A stretch of DNA of 64,000 bases from Desulfonatronum thiodismutans (GCF_000717475.1 NZ_JPIK01000018.1:194374-258373), one strand, 5' to 3'. Positions 1 to 8,953 are shown, counted from the first letter of the stretch. The notes: generated by a model not told the origin, from the sequence alone. Numbers and translations: made by a program.

Positions 1-1364
1 GAGCGCAGCTTCTCGTACCCGAGACCCTTGCTGAGCAGTTTGCGACAGGCCTGGAGCAGTTCCGGGGCGCACTGGCCCGCGGAGACGAAACGGACCTGGG
101 AGGAAACGCCCAGGCGCGAGGCAAGCTCCCGAATCGTGGAAAGGGCTTGCTTTCCGGACACCTCCAGGCTCATGCCTCCGGCCCGGGCAGCGGCCACGGC
201 CCGGTCGTCCAGATCGGCCACGCCCACCAGCACTTCAGCCCGGTCACTGGCTTTGGCGTCCTTCTGATTGAGATACCTGGCCGCCACGTCCAGCAAAACG
301 ATGCGGCGCCATGCTCCGAATCCGGTGATGTCGTCCAGGCTGGGGCCGGGGGTGAACAGGCGCATGGCGGACTTGCCGGGCCGTAACGCCGTCAACTCGC
401 GTCGGCGCAAATCCCGGACCTGAACGCCCTGCTCCTGGGGCGGGGCGAAAAGCGGGGTACTCAGGTAGCGGATGCCGCCGTCCGGGAAGATGACCACTAC
501 CAGGGGGGGCGGCCCCGACGGATGCTTCGCGGCTTGCTGGTCCAATTCGCGGGCCAGTTGGAGTGCTCCGCTGAGCGCGGCCCCGGAACTCATGCCCGCG
601 AAAATTCCTTCCTGATTGGCCAGCTTGCGGCAGAGGTCAAAGGCGGTCTCGTCCTCCACGTTTAGAATCCGGTCTGGAGCGTGCTTGTCGTAGATGCCCG
701 GCGGATAGGACTCCTGCATGTTTTTCAGGCCCTGGATCTTGTGCCCGGCATAGGGCTCCACGGCCACGACCGTGATATCCGGGTTGAGTTCCTTCAGCCG
801 TTTTGTCAAACCCATCACGGTCCCAGACGTACCCAGGGTGGCCACCACGTGGGTCGCCCGACCTTCGGTCTGGTCCCAGATTTCCTGGGCCGTGGTCCGG
901 TAGTGGGCCGCGATGCTGGCCGGATTGTTGAACTGGTCCATGAGCACGTAGCGTTCCGGCTCCTCGCGGTGCAGCCGGTAGGCTTCTTCGATGGCCCCGT
1001 CCGTGCTCAGATGGCCCGGCGTGAGGTGGATGGTCGCCCCGTAGGCCAGCATGATCCGTCTGCGTTCCTCCGAGGCTGACTCGGGCATGAGCAGCATCAG
1101 CTTGTACCCCTTGACCGCGCAGACCATGGCCAAGCCGATACCGGTATTCCCGGAGGTGGCTTCGATGATCACCTTGTCCGGGGTCAGAAGCCCGGATGCC
1201 TCGGCCTGTTCGATCATGGCCAGGGCCACCCGGTCCTTGATGGAGCCGCCGGGATTGAACTCTTCGATCTTGGCGGCGATTTGGACTCCGGGAAAGGGGT
1301 TCAGCTTGCGCAAGGCCACCAGCGGCGTCTTGCCGATGAGCGAGAGAACATGGTCGTGAATCAT
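1..1364 (-). CDS. cysK: Cysteine synthase fused to degenerate CysRS-like domain (C-terminus beyond window)
   Basis: PLP-dependent O-acetylserine sulfhydrylase, which makes cysteine from O-acetylserine and sulfide. I translated the minus strand from the ATG at 1364-1362. The N-terminal ~300 residues are a normal CysK: 'NPGGSIKDR' with the PLP lysine near residue 43, then 'ATSGNTG', 'TLGTSGTVMG' and 'GMSSGAAL'. The frame does not stop. It continues for about 150 more residues to the window edge, and these resemble the N-terminal catalytic region of cysteinyl-tRNA synthetase ('LLDVAARYL', 'VGVADLDDRAVAAARAGG'). The places where CysRS has its zinc-binding Cys and its HIGH motif read 'FTPGPS' and 'GFGA', so aminoacylation is unlikely. 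Gene is 5' partial only in the sense that its 3' end lies outside. It lies 41 bp downstream of a zinc-ribbon gene in an rsfS-led group. CysK function is secure; the role of the extension is inferred. Confidence 0.88.
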   Translation of the reverse strand, partial: MIHDHVLSLIGKTPLVALRKLNPFPGVQIAAKIEEFNPGGSIKDRVALAMIEQAEASGLLTPDKVIIEATSGNTGIGLAMVCAVKGYKLMLLMPESASEERRRIMLAYGATIHLTPGHLSTDGAIEEAYRLHREEPERYVLMDQFNNPASIAAHYRTTAQEIWDQTEGRATHVVATLGTSGTVMGLTKRLKELNPDITVVAVEPYAGHKIQGLKNMQESYPPGIYDKHAPDRILNVEDETAFDLCRKLANQEGIFAGMSSGAALSGALQLARELDQQAAKHPSGPPPLVVVIFPDGGIRYLSTPLFAPPQEQGVQVRDLRRRELTALRPGKSAMRLFTPGPSLDDITGFGAWRRIVLLDVAARYLNQKDAKASDRAEVLVGVADLDDRAVAAARAGGMSLEVSGKQALSTIRELASRLGVSSQVRFVSAGQCAPELLQACRKLLSKGLGYEKLR

Positions 1365-1405
1365 GGCGATGTCCCAAGACGGACGGAGTCGTTTGCAGTG
1401 GTCCG

Positions 1406-1648
1406 TTACAGGTAGTCCTGATCAATGGCGGCTTTGCCGTCAGCGTTGACCAGTTTCAGGAAGCGAGTCATCCGTTCGTCCACCGGAACGATGGGAAATT
1501 GATTCTTGCAGACGTCGCATTGCGCCAGGGACGCCTGGGTGGGGGAGGACAGGGGCAGTTCGCGTCCGCAAAACGGGCACGGATAGAGATAAATTATTTC
1601 CATGCGCGCCGGCTTGACCGGCAACAGAGCTTTTTGTCTGGCGTTCAT
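1406..1648 (-). CDS. Small zinc-ribbon protein (80 aa), unknown function
   Basis: I do not recognise a named family. The protein has two CxxC knuckles ('CPFC' near residue 24 and 'CDVC' near residue 44) spaced as in a rubredoxin-like zinc ribbon, followed by an acidic, moderately hydrophobic tail. The start ATG overlaps the rsfS stop by 4 bp, so the two are probably translationally coupled, and cysK follows 41 bp later. The overlap, GC-rich third positions and paired cysteines support a real gene. Function cannot be read from sequence; metal binding is an inference from the CxxC pairs. Confidence 0.75.
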   Translation of the reverse strand: MNARQKALLPVKPARMEIIYLYPCPFCGRELPLSSPTQASLAQCDVCKNQFPIVPVDERMTRFLKLVNADGKAAIDQDYL

Positions 1649-2088
1649 GGCTTGTCCGCGGGCGGTTCAGGGTTCGGGGCGTCGAGCAGGGAACGGGCCC
1701 GGGACCAGAGACCGTCCAGGCTGTAAAATTCCCGGCTGTCTTCCTGGAAGATGTGCACCAGAACGTCGTTGCCGTCCACGAGAATCCATCGTCCTTCGGT
1801 GTAGCCTTCCATGCCCAGATAGCCGATGCCCTTCTCGGCATAACGCTCCAGAAGCCAGTCCGCCAGGGCTTGGGCGTGTCGGGCGCCATGCGCTGAGCAG
1901 ATGACCATCACGTCGGCCACGGCGGAAAACGGGGTGACGTCCAGGACGGAAACGTCCCGGGCCTTTTTTTCTTCCAACCACCCGGCAACGGCCAGGGCCT
2001 TGCTTTGTGTATCTTCGCTCAGGGCGCCGGGCGTCTCGCGAGGTGTCGCTGTCAGGGTTTGCTCTTTTGTCGTGGGGCGTGTCTTCAT
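1645..2088 (-). CDS. rsfS: Ribosomal silencing factor RsfS
   Basis: RsfS (RsfA/Iojap family) binds ribosomal protein uL14 and blocks subunit joining when nutrients are scarce. The 147-aa product carries the family core from about residue 25: 'KARDVSVLDVTPFSAVADVMVICSA', then 'HAQALADWLLE', 'GYTEGRWILVDGNDVLVHIF' and 'REFYSLDGLW'. The N-terminal ~25 residues are a polar extension not typical of the core, so the true start could be slightly downstream. Only a weak ribosome-binding site is visible before the ATG at 2088. A rho-independent terminator at about 2159-2201 separates it from tatA, so it probably has its own promoter in the short gap. First gene of a group with the zinc-ribbon protein and cysK. 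Confidence 0.93.
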   Translation of the reverse strand: MKTRPTTKEQTLTATPRETPGALSEDTQSKALAVAGWLEEKKARDVSVLDVTPFSAVADVMVICSAHGARHAQALADWLLERYAEKGIGYLGMEGYTEGRWILVDGNDVLVHIFQEDSREFYSLDGLWSRARSLLDAPNPEPPADKP

Positions 2089-2158
2089 GGGTGCGGCTTT
2101 TGGAGTGTTGCGGGTTCGCGTGGTGTTGAGGAGGCGAGTCGGTTGTCGGGGATTCGCG

Positions 2159-2201
2159 AAAAAAAACGGGCAACCCTCCGACTTCTGAGGAGGATTGCCC
2201 G
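2159..2201 (-). terminator. Rho-independent terminator of tatA
   Basis: Read on the minus strand, a 13-bp near-perfect stem (arms 2189-2201 and 2167-2179) with a 9-nt loop is followed by eight T residues (2166-2159). It lies 58 bp after the tatA stop. Confidence 0.88.
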
Positions 2202-2259
2202 AAAGTATTGATTTCAGGGTGATCGGTCGGAGTCAATGGCAACTCTTGGGAGAAACTCT

Positions 2260-2466
2260 TTAGGATTCTTTCGCGGTTTCCTTGGATTCCGTCGTCTCCT
2301 TTTGCTTCGCCGAGACCTCGATTTCTTCGGGCTCGGTGGTCGCCTTTTTGAAATTCTTGATGGCCCGACCCATGCCGGAGCCGATTTCCGGGAGCTTGTT
2401 GGCTCCAAAGATGATCAGGATGATCACCAGCACCACTATGAGTTCTGTCATGCCTATTCCAAACAT
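2260..2466 (-). CDS. tatA: Twin-arginine translocase subunit TatA/TatE
   Basis: Pore-forming subunit of the Tat system, which exports folded, often cofactor-containing, proteins across the inner membrane. The 68-aa product has one N-terminal transmembrane helix ('[22 protein letters not shown]', residues about 6-27), the conserved '[10 protein letters not shown]' hinge, an amphipathic helix ('[13 protein letters not shown]') and a charged, Glu/Lys-rich tail. This is the standard TatA size. An excellent Shine-Dalgarno (AAGGAGG) lies 7 nt before the ATG. It is monocistronic here: its own terminator follows, and no tatB or tatC is in the window. Confidence 0.96.
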   Translation of the reverse strand: MFGIGMTELIVVLVIILIIFGANKLPEIGSGMGRAIKNFKKATTEPEEIEVSAKQKETTESKETAKES

Positions 2467-2987
2467 GCGATTTCCTCCTTGAGAAACATGGATGACCCCT
2501 ACTCCGCCTTGCTCGGGAGGTCAATGATTCCGACCGGGAAAAACATGCTTGGACATCCGAGCGCGTTGTGGTAATTTGAACTCTTTGCTTGCAAAAATGC
2601 CAGCTCGCGCCAGGCATGTGCTTGGCATGCGTCTGACTCGGGTTTGGGCTTGGCTTGCATCTGATCCGTCATGTTGCCCGCATCCCCCAAGATTCTTCAC
2701 TTTCCTGCTCGGTCGTGCCGCTTCTCCGTCCGGAACCGCTGCCTCAAGGCCTGGGCCTGGCATCCGCTAGGTTCCGACCGGATGCAATGCCGGGTGGTTT
2801 CAATGTGGGAAGACGCCCATGACCTGGTCGTGGAGCAGGCCGACCATTTGGCCTTGTCCATGGCGGACGCCGACGGGCTGCTCGCCGAGGTCGTGGCCCA
2901 CCGGCTCCAACCGGGCCTGCTTTGTCACGCGCACCGACCGGCGGGGACCAGCGCGGATTTGGATTGCATCTTTTTGCATGGACATTT
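2467..2987. other. Intergenic region between divergent tatA and hypothetical gene
   Basis: Holds the promoter side of tatA. No RNA gene or strong hairpin seen. On the plus strand a frame from about ATG 2803 to 2975 reads like protein (begins 'MWEDAHDLVVEQADH'), but it ends in a different frame from the gene that follows. It could be the true N-terminus of that gene separated by a one-base frameshift near the five-T run at about 2970-2975. Confidence 0.5.
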
Positions 2988-4070
2988 ATGTATGCGGGAA
3001 ATGCCGCTTTGCAACGGTTCGTGTCCGAGTTACGCGACGCGTCCCGCCAGATCGTCCGAACAACCGGAGTCCGTTTGAACATGCCCCACATCCAAGAGGG
3101 TTCGCCCGAACCTCTTGAAACTCTCGACCACGCCCCCGGCTTCGCCGCTTCGCCGACGCGACCCGATCAGCCCCATGAGACCATTCAGCCATTGATGCTC
3201 GCCGTTCCGTGGCTCCATCCAGAGATGGAACCGGCTGCGCTCCCGGCTGAGGTGCGTTTTTTCGATCCCGGCGTCGGCCCAACGAGTCTTCCGGCGAGTC
3301 TTCCGGCAAGTACTCCGGGCGGATGGCGTCCGGCTGACCCACCGCTTTCCGAGGCCATGGCCGCGGCTTTTCTGCGCGAGTCAGCCGCGTTCGCCCGGGA
3401 GCACGGCGGAAGCCGAGGCGCGCTGAACGTCAACTCCCTGGCCGGCAATGATTTTTATGCCGGATCGGCCCTTTCCATTCAGTCCGAATTGACCGGTGGA
3501 GCGCGGCGTCGAGACGATCCCGCTGTGCGTTGTCAGCAGCTTTTGCTGCTGGCTTGGCAGTTGGAGGAGCAGGCGTTGGAGCTTCGGAGTCTGGACCAGC
3601 ATGTTCAGGCCGGATGGCGGGAGTTGGACGCGGCGTTGGGCGTGGACGACACGGGCGATCTCGAAGATCTTTCCGGAGAGCGCTTCGCGTTGGTTCCCGG
3701 AGATCGGGAGTCAATCCCGTCTTGGCGGCTGGTGCTGGAGGCCATGCTCTTTTTCGTTCCGCAAGGGACGCTGCTGATGACGTCGCATCGGGAGATCATC
3801 GAAACCCTGGCCGACGAGCCGGATTGCTCCCTCGCCGACTTTCTCGTGAACGAGTCGGGCGATCTTGAAGGTTTGCTCGCCGGCGTTCAGGCCGAGGTGG
3901 CCAGGACCGTTCACGCGCCCGGCTGGAAGCTGGTCGGTGCGACGCGCTGTCCGACGGATAAACCGTGGCTGGAGCGGGAACATTTTTTGATCTGTCTTGG
4001 CCCCGATGTCTCCAGAACCCAAGGTCGTTCAGGGGCAAGCCCAGGAGTAAACTCAGGAGCAAATCTGTAA
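2988..4070 (+). CDS. Hypothetical protein (about 360 aa)
   Basis: I do not recognise this family. The N-terminal third is rich in Pro/Ala/Glu and contains a short tandem repeat giving 'SLPASLPAS'. The C-terminal two thirds look like a folded domain: helical 'CQQLLLLAWQLEEQALELRSL', then an acidic stretch ('GVDDTGDLEDLSGE'), a hydrophobic 'LVLEAMLFFVPQGTLLMTS' and an aspartate-rich 'ETLADEPDCSLADFLVNE'. There are no obvious catalytic motifs, signal peptide or transmembrane segment. I chose the ATG at 2988; an alternative ATG at 3081 has GGAG 11 nt upstream, and the same frame is open upstream to a TTG at 2922. Its stop overlaps the next start by one base (TAATG), so it is coupled to the HAD gene and is very likely expressed. 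The N-terminus may be frameshifted. Confidence 0.65.
   Translation: MYAGNAALQRFVSELRDASRQIVRTTGVRLNMPHIQEGSPEPLETLDHAPGFAASPTRPDQPHETIQPLMLAVPWLHPEMEPAALPAEVRFFDPGVGPTSLPASLPASTPGGWRPADPPLSEAMAAAFLRESAAFAREHGGSRGALNVNSLAGNDFYAGSALSIQSELTGGARRRDDPAVRCQQLLLLAWQLEEQALELRSLDQHVQAGWRELDAALGVDDTGDLEDLSGERFALVPGDRESIPSWRLVLEAMLFFVPQGTLLMTSHREIIETLADEPDCSLADFLVNESGDLEGLLAGVQAEVARTVHAPGWKLVGATRCPTDKPWLEREHFLICLGPDVSRTQGRSGASPGVNSGANL
3283..3318 (+). repeat. Three tandem 12-bp units inside the hypothetical gene
   Basis: Two identical units of CGAGTCTTCCGG (3283-3294, 3295-3306) and a third diverged unit (CAAGTACTCCGG, 3307-3318). They keep the reading frame and encode the Ser/Pro/Ala linker. Confidence 0.8.
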
Positions 4071-4720
4071 TGAGGACCGGTCCAAGCCAAGTCGCCGACC
4101 CTCGGCTCAAGGGCATCGTTCTGGATTGCGACGGCGTGATCCTGGACTCCTTTCAGGCCAATACGGTGTTCTACAACTCGTTGCGCCGCGGAGTGGGGCT
4201 TCCGGCCATGAATTCAGAGGAGGCGTCGTTCGTGCACAGCCATTCGGTGCACGAGTCCCTGCGTCGGATCATTCCCGCCGACCGCTGGAACGAACTGGAA
4301 GCCGTCAAAAAGAAGATCCGGTACACGGACCTGATGCCTTATCTCCAGTTGGAGCCAGGTCTGGAGCGGTTTCTGCGGACGGCCCGCTCTAAGGGGTTGC
4401 GTTTGGCCATCTGCACCAACCGAACCGACACCATGGGGGCGATTTTGGACCATTACCACTTGTCCAGCTTCTTCCATCCCGTGGAGACGGCGGCAACGGT
4501 GACCTTTCCCAAGCCGCACCCGGAGGGACTGAACAAGATTCTCGGCAAGTGGGGGTTGCGTCGCTCGGAAATCGCCTTTATCGGCGACTCCGCGGTGGAT
4601 GAACAGACCGCCGCTTCGGCCAGAGTCCGATTTTGGGCCTACAAGAACGAACGATTGCGCGGCGACGTCCTGATTCAGAACTTCGACACGCTCAGCCGGT
4701 GGCTACTCAAACGCGGTTGA
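4070..4720 (+). CDS. HAD-superfamily phosphatase (Gph-like), 216 aa
   Basis: Haloacid-dehalogenase-like hydrolase of the phosphoglycolate-phosphatase type. Motif I is 'LDCDGVILDS' near residue 20, with nucleophile and acid aspartates; motif II is 'AICTNR'; the motif III lysine is in 'TFPKPHPEGL'; motif IV is 'IAFIGDSAVDEQTA'. An alpha-helical cap lies between motifs I and II. The ATG at 4070 overlaps the stop of the upstream hypothetical gene by 1 bp, favouring it over a longer in-frame start. The substrate cannot be assigned; phosphoglycolate or a sugar phosphate are the usual possibilities for this subgroup. Confidence 0.88.
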   Translation: MRTGPSQVADPRLKGIVLDCDGVILDSFQANTVFYNSLRRGVGLPAMNSEEASFVHSHSVHESLRRIIPADRWNELEAVKKKIRYTDLMPYLQLEPGLERFLRTARSKGLRLAICTNRTDTMGAILDHYHLSSFFHPVETAATVTFPKPHPEGLNKILGKWGLRRSEIAFIGDSAVDEQTAASARVRFWAYKNERLRGDVLIQNFDTLSRWLLKRG

Positions 4721-4755
4721 GTCAATTAAACAAGCCAGAATTTCAAGGAGGTTGA

Positions 4756-5055
4756 ATGGGTCTCACGGCCAACTTTATCTTCGCGGTGGCGTTCGTCCTG
4801 AACTCGGTCCTTACCGTCTATTTCTGGATCGTGATCATTTCCGCCCTGATGTCTTGGATCAACCCCGATCCTTACAATCCAATCGTCCGCGCCCTGCGCT
4901 CGCTCACCGAGCCGGTCTTTCACAAGATCAGGAGCGTGATACCGTTCGTCATGGTCGGCGGACTGGACCTCTCACCCATCGCTGTGCTGTTGGGGATCAA
5001 GTTTTTGCAAATTTTTCTGGTACAGTCCCTGTATCAATTCGCCGCTGGATTCTAG
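4756..5055 (+). CDS. yggT: YggT family membrane protein
   Basis: 99-aa inner-membrane protein of the YggT (YlmG) family, associated in other bacteria with cell division or membrane-protein organisation. Two hydrophobic segments are visible: residues about 6-34 ('NFIFAVAFVLNSVLTVYFWIV...') and about 74-95. Between them is the family signature 'ISALMSWINPDPYNPIVRALRSLTEP'. A strong Shine-Dalgarno (AAGGAGG) lies 6 nt before the ATG. It is followed 5 bp later by the DUF167 gene, the usual YggT-YggU pairing. Confidence 0.95.
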   Translation: MGLTANFIFAVAFVLNSVLTVYFWIVIISALMSWINPDPYNPIVRALRSLTEPVFHKIRSVIPFVMVGGLDLSPIAVLLGIKFLQIFLVQSLYQFAAGF

Positions 5056-5060
5056 CCGCC

Positions 5061-5369
5061 GTGAGCAAAGTCGTGGACAGGATTCTTCGCGGCGACGGGC
5101 ACGGATGGTTGCTGCCCATATGGGTGCAACCCGGAGCTAAGCGGGATCAGGTGTCCGGGATTGTCGACGGGCGGCTGAAGCTGCGGATCGCCGCTCCGGC
5201 GGTGGACAACAAGGCCAATACTGCCCTGACCGCGTATGTCGCCGGACAGTTGGGGCTGCGTCGGAATCAGGTGGCGTTGGTCGCCGGGACCACCGGCAGG
5301 AAAAAAACGTTGCGCATTGTCGCGGAACAGGAACCCGACTGGGAGCGCTTGGCTCCCGCGGGCATGTAG
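5061..5369 (+). CDS. yggU: DUF167 (YggU) family protein
   Basis: 102-aa protein of the DUF167/UPF0235 family; no biochemical role is known to me. The family core is 'IWVQPGAKRDQVSGI', 'RLKLRIAAPAVDNKANTAL' and 'RNQVALVAGTTGRKKTLRI'. I placed the start at the GTG at 5061, 5 bp after the yggT stop; no in-frame ATG lies upstream within the gap. The conserved order with yggT supports the call. Confidence 0.92.
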   Translation: MSKVVDRILRGDGHGWLLPIWVQPGAKRDQVSGIVDGRLKLRIAAPAVDNKANTALTAYVAGQLGLRRNQVALVAGTTGRKKTLRIVAEQEPDWERLAPAGM

Positions 5370-5401
5370 CAACATGTACGAACAACCAAGGAGTAATGCC
5401 C

Positions 5402-5632
5402 ATGGAACAGCATGAAATGGAACTCATTACCCGACTGGTGCCGGAAAACCCGGAGCTTGCCGAACTGTGGAACGATCACCAGGAATATGAGAAACAGCTG
5501 GCCAGGTTCGAGGGCAAGCCCTATCTTTCACCGTCGGAGGACGCCGAACTGAAGCTTTTGAAGAAGACAAAATTGGCCGGCAAGACAAAAATCCAGGCCA
5601 TCCTGGACAAGCATCGAAAATCGGAGGCGTAA
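5402..5632 (+). CDS. DUF465 (YdcH-like) small helical protein
   Basis: 76-aa, highly charged helical protein of the DUF465 type ('[43 protein letters not shown]'), probably a short coiled-coil hairpin. Function unknown. There are two possible ATGs: 5396 sits only 2 nt after an AAGGAG, while 5402 sits 8 nt after it, so 5402 is preferred. A GGAGG at the 3' end of this gene serves as the ribosome-binding site of ilvB, which starts 2 bp after the stop. Confidence 0.85.
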   Translation: MEQHEMELITRLVPENPELAELWNDHQEYEKQLARFEGKPYLSPSEDAELKLLKKTKLAGKTKIQAILDKHRKSEA

Positions 5633-5634
5633 TC

Positions 5635-7329
5635 ATGGAACGGACGGGGGCGCAAGTCCTTCTGGAGTGTCTGCTCCAGGAAGGCGTGGAGTCGATCTTC
5701 GGGTTTCCAGGCGGCGCGGTCATCGATATCTACCACCACCTGCCGGAATACCCCGCTTTGCGGCATTTTCTGGTCCGCCACGAACAGGGGGCCATTCATG
5801 CCGCGGACGGGTACGCCAGGGCCACTGGCCGGGTCGGGGTTTGCCTGGTCACCAGTGGTCCGGGCGCGACCAATACGGTCACCGGCATCGCCACCGCCTA
5901 CATGGACTCCATCCCCGTCGTGATCATTACCGGCCAGGTCCCCACGCCCTTGATCGGCAACGACGCCTTCCAGGAAGTGGACATCGTCGGCATCTCAAGA
6001 CCGTGCGTGAAGCACAACTATCTGGTCAAGGACGTGAAGGACCTGGCCTGGATCATCAAGCAGGCTTTCTATTTGGCCCGCACCGGGAGGCCCGGACCGG
6101 TGCTGGTGGATCTGCCCAAGGACGTGCTCCAGGCCAAGACCGTTTTCGAATATCCGGAAGCCATTTCCATGCGCAGCTATAATCCCAATCTCGCGCCCAA
6201 CCGCCGTCAGGTGCGCAAGGTCACGGAACTGCTGCGGCAAAGCCGGCGACCCCTGGTTTATTCCGGCGGCGGGGTGATTTCCTCGGATGCCGCCGAAGAA
6301 CTGACCTGGCTGTGTCGGACCCTGCGCATCCCGGTGACTTCCACGTTGATGGGCCTGGGCGCGTTTCCCGGCGACGACCCTCTTTGGCTGGGCATGCTGG
6401 GCATGCACGGAACCTATGCCGCGAACATGGCCGTGGGTCACACGGACCTGCTTTTGGCAGTGGGGGCGCGCTTCGACGACCGGGTGACCGGAAAAATCAG
6501 TTCCTTCGCCCCGTCGGCCCAAGTGGTGCATATCGACGTGGACCCCACCTCCATTCGCAAGAACGTCAACGTGGACGTGCCCATCGTGGCCGATTGCCGC
6601 CAAGCCCTGCGCGGAATTCGCGAGGAACTGGAAATCTGCCCGGACCTGCCGGACTGGAGCGATGCCCACCAGTCCTGGCTGGAGCAGGTAGGCGAATGGC
6701 AACGCGACCATCCCTTGCGTTACACGTTCAGCGAAGAACCGATCAAGCCGCAATTCGTGGTGGAAAAGATCTACGAACTGACCAAGGGCGAGGCGATCAT
6801 CACCACGGAAGTGGGACAGAACCAGATGTGGGCGGCCCAATTTTCCAAGTTTCACCGTCCTCGAACCTTTCTGACCTCCGGCGGATTGGGGACCATGGGC
6901 TACGGTTTTCCCGCGGCCATCGGCGCTCAGGTGGCCTTTCCGGACAAGCTGGTGATCGACATCGCCGGCGACGGGTCCATTCAGATGAACATCCAGGAAA
7001 TGGCCACCGCGGTGAGCTACAACATCCCGGTGAAGATCGTGATTTTGAACAACGGCTATCTGGGGATGGTCCGACAATGGCAGGAACTGTTCTACGCCAA
7101 GAATTACTGCGCCACCTGCATGCATCTCAATCCGGACTTCGTGAAACTGGCCGAGGCCTACGGCGCGGCCGGGTTCCGGGTGACCAAGGCCGCGGATGTG
7201 GAACGGGTGCTCAAGGAAGCCTTCGCGATCCCCGGGCCGGCCATTGTGGACGTGGTCGTGGAACCCGAGGAAAACGTTTATCCCATGGTTCCGGCCGGCG
7301 CCGCGCTGACCGACATGCTGCTGGTGTAA
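5635..7329 (+). CDS. ilvB: Acetolactate synthase large subunit
   Basis: Thiamine-diphosphate enzyme that condenses two pyruvates, or pyruvate and 2-oxobutyrate, as the first common step of valine, leucine and isoleucine synthesis. The 564-aa length is normal. Seen in order: N-terminal ThDP PYR domain with '[13 protein letters not shown]' and catalytic Glu in '[17 protein letters not shown]'; a central FAD-binding domain including '[15 protein letters not shown]'; and the C-terminal ThDP PP domain with '[16 protein letters not shown]' and the Mg/ThDP motif '[11 protein letters not shown]...[12 protein letters not shown]'. Directly followed by ilvN and ilvC, giving a three-gene branched-chain operon that ends at a terminator at 9004-9042. 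No leader-peptide attenuator was seen upstream. Confidence 0.98.
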   Translation: MERTGAQVLLECLLQEGVESIFGFPGGAVIDIYHHLPEYPALRHFLVRHEQGAIHAADGYARATGRVGVCLVTSGPGATNTVTGIATAYMDSIPVVIITGQVPTPLIGNDAFQEVDIVGISRPCVKHNYLVKDVKDLAWIIKQAFYLARTGRPGPVLVDLPKDVLQAKTVFEYPEAISMRSYNPNLAPNRRQVRKVTELLRQSRRPLVYSGGGVISSDAAEELTWLCRTLRIPVTSTLMGLGAFPGDDPLWLGMLGMHGTYAANMAVGHTDLLLAVGARFDDRVTGKISSFAPSAQVVHIDVDPTSIRKNVNVDVPIVADCRQALRGIREELEICPDLPDWSDAHQSWLEQVGEWQRDHPLRYTFSEEPIKPQFVVEKIYELTKGEAIITTEVGQNQMWAAQFSKFHRPRTFLTSGGLGTMGYGFPAAIGAQVAFPDKLVIDIAGDGSIQMNIQEMATAVSYNIPVKIVILNNGYLGMVRQWQELFYAKNYCATCMHLNPDFVKLAEAYGAAGFRVTKAADVERVLKEAFAIPGPAIVDVVVEPEENVYPMVPAGAALTDMLLV

Positions 7330-7342
7330 AGGAGGGCCTCCC

Positions 7343-7828
7343 ATGCGTCATGTGCTGTCCGTACTTGTGGAAAATGAACCCGGAGTGCTGTCCCGGGTGG
7401 TCGGTTTGTTCAGCGGCCGCGGCTTCAACATCGAGACCTTGAATGTCGGTCCGACGCTGGAGGACGGTCTGTCCCTGATGACCATCACCACCTCCGGCGA
7501 AGAACAGATCATTGAGCAGATCACCAAGCAGCTGCGCAAGCTGGTGACCGTGGTCAAGGTCGTGGATTTGACTCACTTGCAGTCCGTGGAACGGGAAATG
7601 GTGCTGATCAAGGTCAACGCCGAGGATGAACGCCGGGCCGAGGTGCTGCGCATCGCGGACATCTTCCGGTGCAAGGTCGTGGACGTCAGCGGCAACGACC
7701 TGACCCTGGAAATCACCGGAGACCAAGGCAAAATTCGGGCCATCGTCAGCCTGTTGCAGCGATTCGGCATCAAGGAGTTCGCCCGCACCGGCACCGTGGC
7801 CATGCGCCGCAGTATGCAGGTGGACTGA
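7343..7828 (+). CDS. ilvN: Acetolactate synthase small (regulatory) subunit
   Basis: 161-aa regulatory partner of IlvB that raises activity and gives feedback inhibition by branched-chain amino acids. The N-terminal ACT domain reads 'HVLSVLVENEPGVLSRVVGLFSGRGFNIETLNVG'; the C-terminal ALS_ss domain includes 'VEREMVLIKVNAED' and 'TLEITGDQGKIRAIVSLLQRFGIKEFARTG'. Length is standard for IlvH/IlvN. The ATG has a good Shine-Dalgarno (AAAGGAGG) and lies 13 bp after ilvB. Confidence 0.98.
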   Translation: MRHVLSVLVENEPGVLSRVVGLFSGRGFNIETLNVGPTLEDGLSLMTITTSGEEQIIEQITKQLRKLVTVVKVVDLTHLQSVEREMVLIKVNAEDERRAEVLRIADIFRCKVVDVSGNDLTLEITGDQGKIRAIVSLLQRFGIKEFARTGTVAMRRSMQVD

Positions 7829-7963
7829 TTTTTTATAAAATTTTTCGGCAAGATACCATTGAGAATCGGCTCAGATCATTCGCGAATTCAAGGCCGTCGC
7901 TTCGATGATTGGCCTTGTTGTCGCGGAACACAGGTACGTATTATGAACAGGAAAGGAGAAGGA

Positions 7964-8953
7964 ATGCGCGTATATTACGAACAGGACGCCCCATTGGAGC
8001 CTTTGGTCGGCAAAACCGTTGCCATCATCGGATATGGCAGCCAGGGCCATGCCCATGCCCAGAATCTGCGGGATTCGGGATGCAACGTGGTCATCGGGCA
8101 GCGGCCCGGCGGAGAGAACTGGCGTTTGGCCAAGGAGCACGGCTTCGAACCCATGAGCGCCGCGGACGCGGCCAAGACCGCCGACGTGATCCAGATCCTG
8201 GTCCAGGACCAGTATCAGCCCAAGGTCTATCAGGAGGAAGTTCTGCCGAATCTTACGGCTGGCAAGACTCTGGTTTTCGCCCATGGGTTCAATATCCACT
8301 TCAACCAGATCCTGCCCCCCAAGGACGTGGACGTGGTCATGGTCGCCCCCAAGGGCCCGGGACACTTGGTGCGCCGGGAGTATGAGCGCGGCGGCGGCGT
8401 GCCGGCCCTTGTGGCCGTGCATCAGGACGCCACGGGCCAGGCATTGGCCACGGCCCTGGCCTATGCCCGGGGCATCGGCTCGACTCGTTCCGGGGTCTTG
8501 CAGACCACCTTCCAGGAAGAAACCGAGACCGACCTTTTCGGCGAACAGGCCGTGCTCTGCGGCGGGGTGAGCGCCTTGATCCGGGCCGGTTACGAAACAT
8601 TGATCGAAGCCGGGTACCAGCCAGAGGTGGCCTATTTTGAATGCATGCACGAACTGAAGCTGATCGTGGACCTGCTGTACGAGGGTGGGTTCAAGAAGAT
8701 GCACCACTCCATCAGCGATACCGCTGAATACGGCGACCTGACCCGAGGTCCGCGTTTGGTGGACGGACGGGTCAAGCAGGAAATGAAGCGGGTTTTGGAG
8801 GAGATCCAGCAAGGTCAATTTGCCAGGGAATGGATCCTGGAGAACCAAGCCGGTCGTCCCGCCTTCTACGCGCTGCGCCGCCAGGTGGAGGAGCATCCCA
8901 TTGAGGAAGTCGGCGAGCGACTGCGGGGCATGATGGCCTGGCTGCAAAAGTAG
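7964..8953 (+). CDS. ilvC: Ketol-acid reductoisomerase (class I)
   Basis: Mg-dependent NADPH enzyme that isomerises and reduces 2-acetolactate in valine/leucine synthesis and 2-aceto-2-hydroxybutyrate in isoleucine synthesis. The 329-aa class I length fits. The Rossmann motif '[21 protein letters not shown]' is near residue 18, followed by '[17 protein letters not shown]', '[20 protein letters not shown]' (metal-binding Asp/Glu), '[14 protein letters not shown]' and 'ISDTAEYGD'. The frame is open upstream to 7859, but the ATG at 7964 has AAAGGAG correctly spaced and begins at the usual family N-terminus. The 135-bp gap after ilvN is AT-rich at its start but shows no clear hairpin. Confidence 0.98.
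   Translation: MRVYYEQDAPLEPLVGKTVAIIGYGSQGHAHAQNLRDSGCNVVIGQRPGGENWRLAKEHGFEPMSAADAAKTADVIQILVQDQYQPKVYQEEVLPNLTAGKTLVFAHGFNIHFNQILPPKDVDVVMVAPKGPGHLVRREYERGGGVPALVAVHQDATGQALATALAYARGIGSTRSGVLQTTFQEETETDLFGEQAVLCGGVSALIRAGYETLIEAGYQPEVAYFECMHELKLIVDLLYEGGFKKMHHSISDTAEYGDLTRGPRLVDGRVKQEMKRVLEEIQQGQFAREWILENQAGRPAFYALRRQVEEHPIEEVGERLRGMMAWLQK

Noticed and set aside
2671..3078. Separate 135-aa plus-strand gene before the hypothetical protein
   Set aside because: It overlaps the better-supported downstream frame and has no ribosome-binding site; kept only as a possible frameshifted N-terminus.
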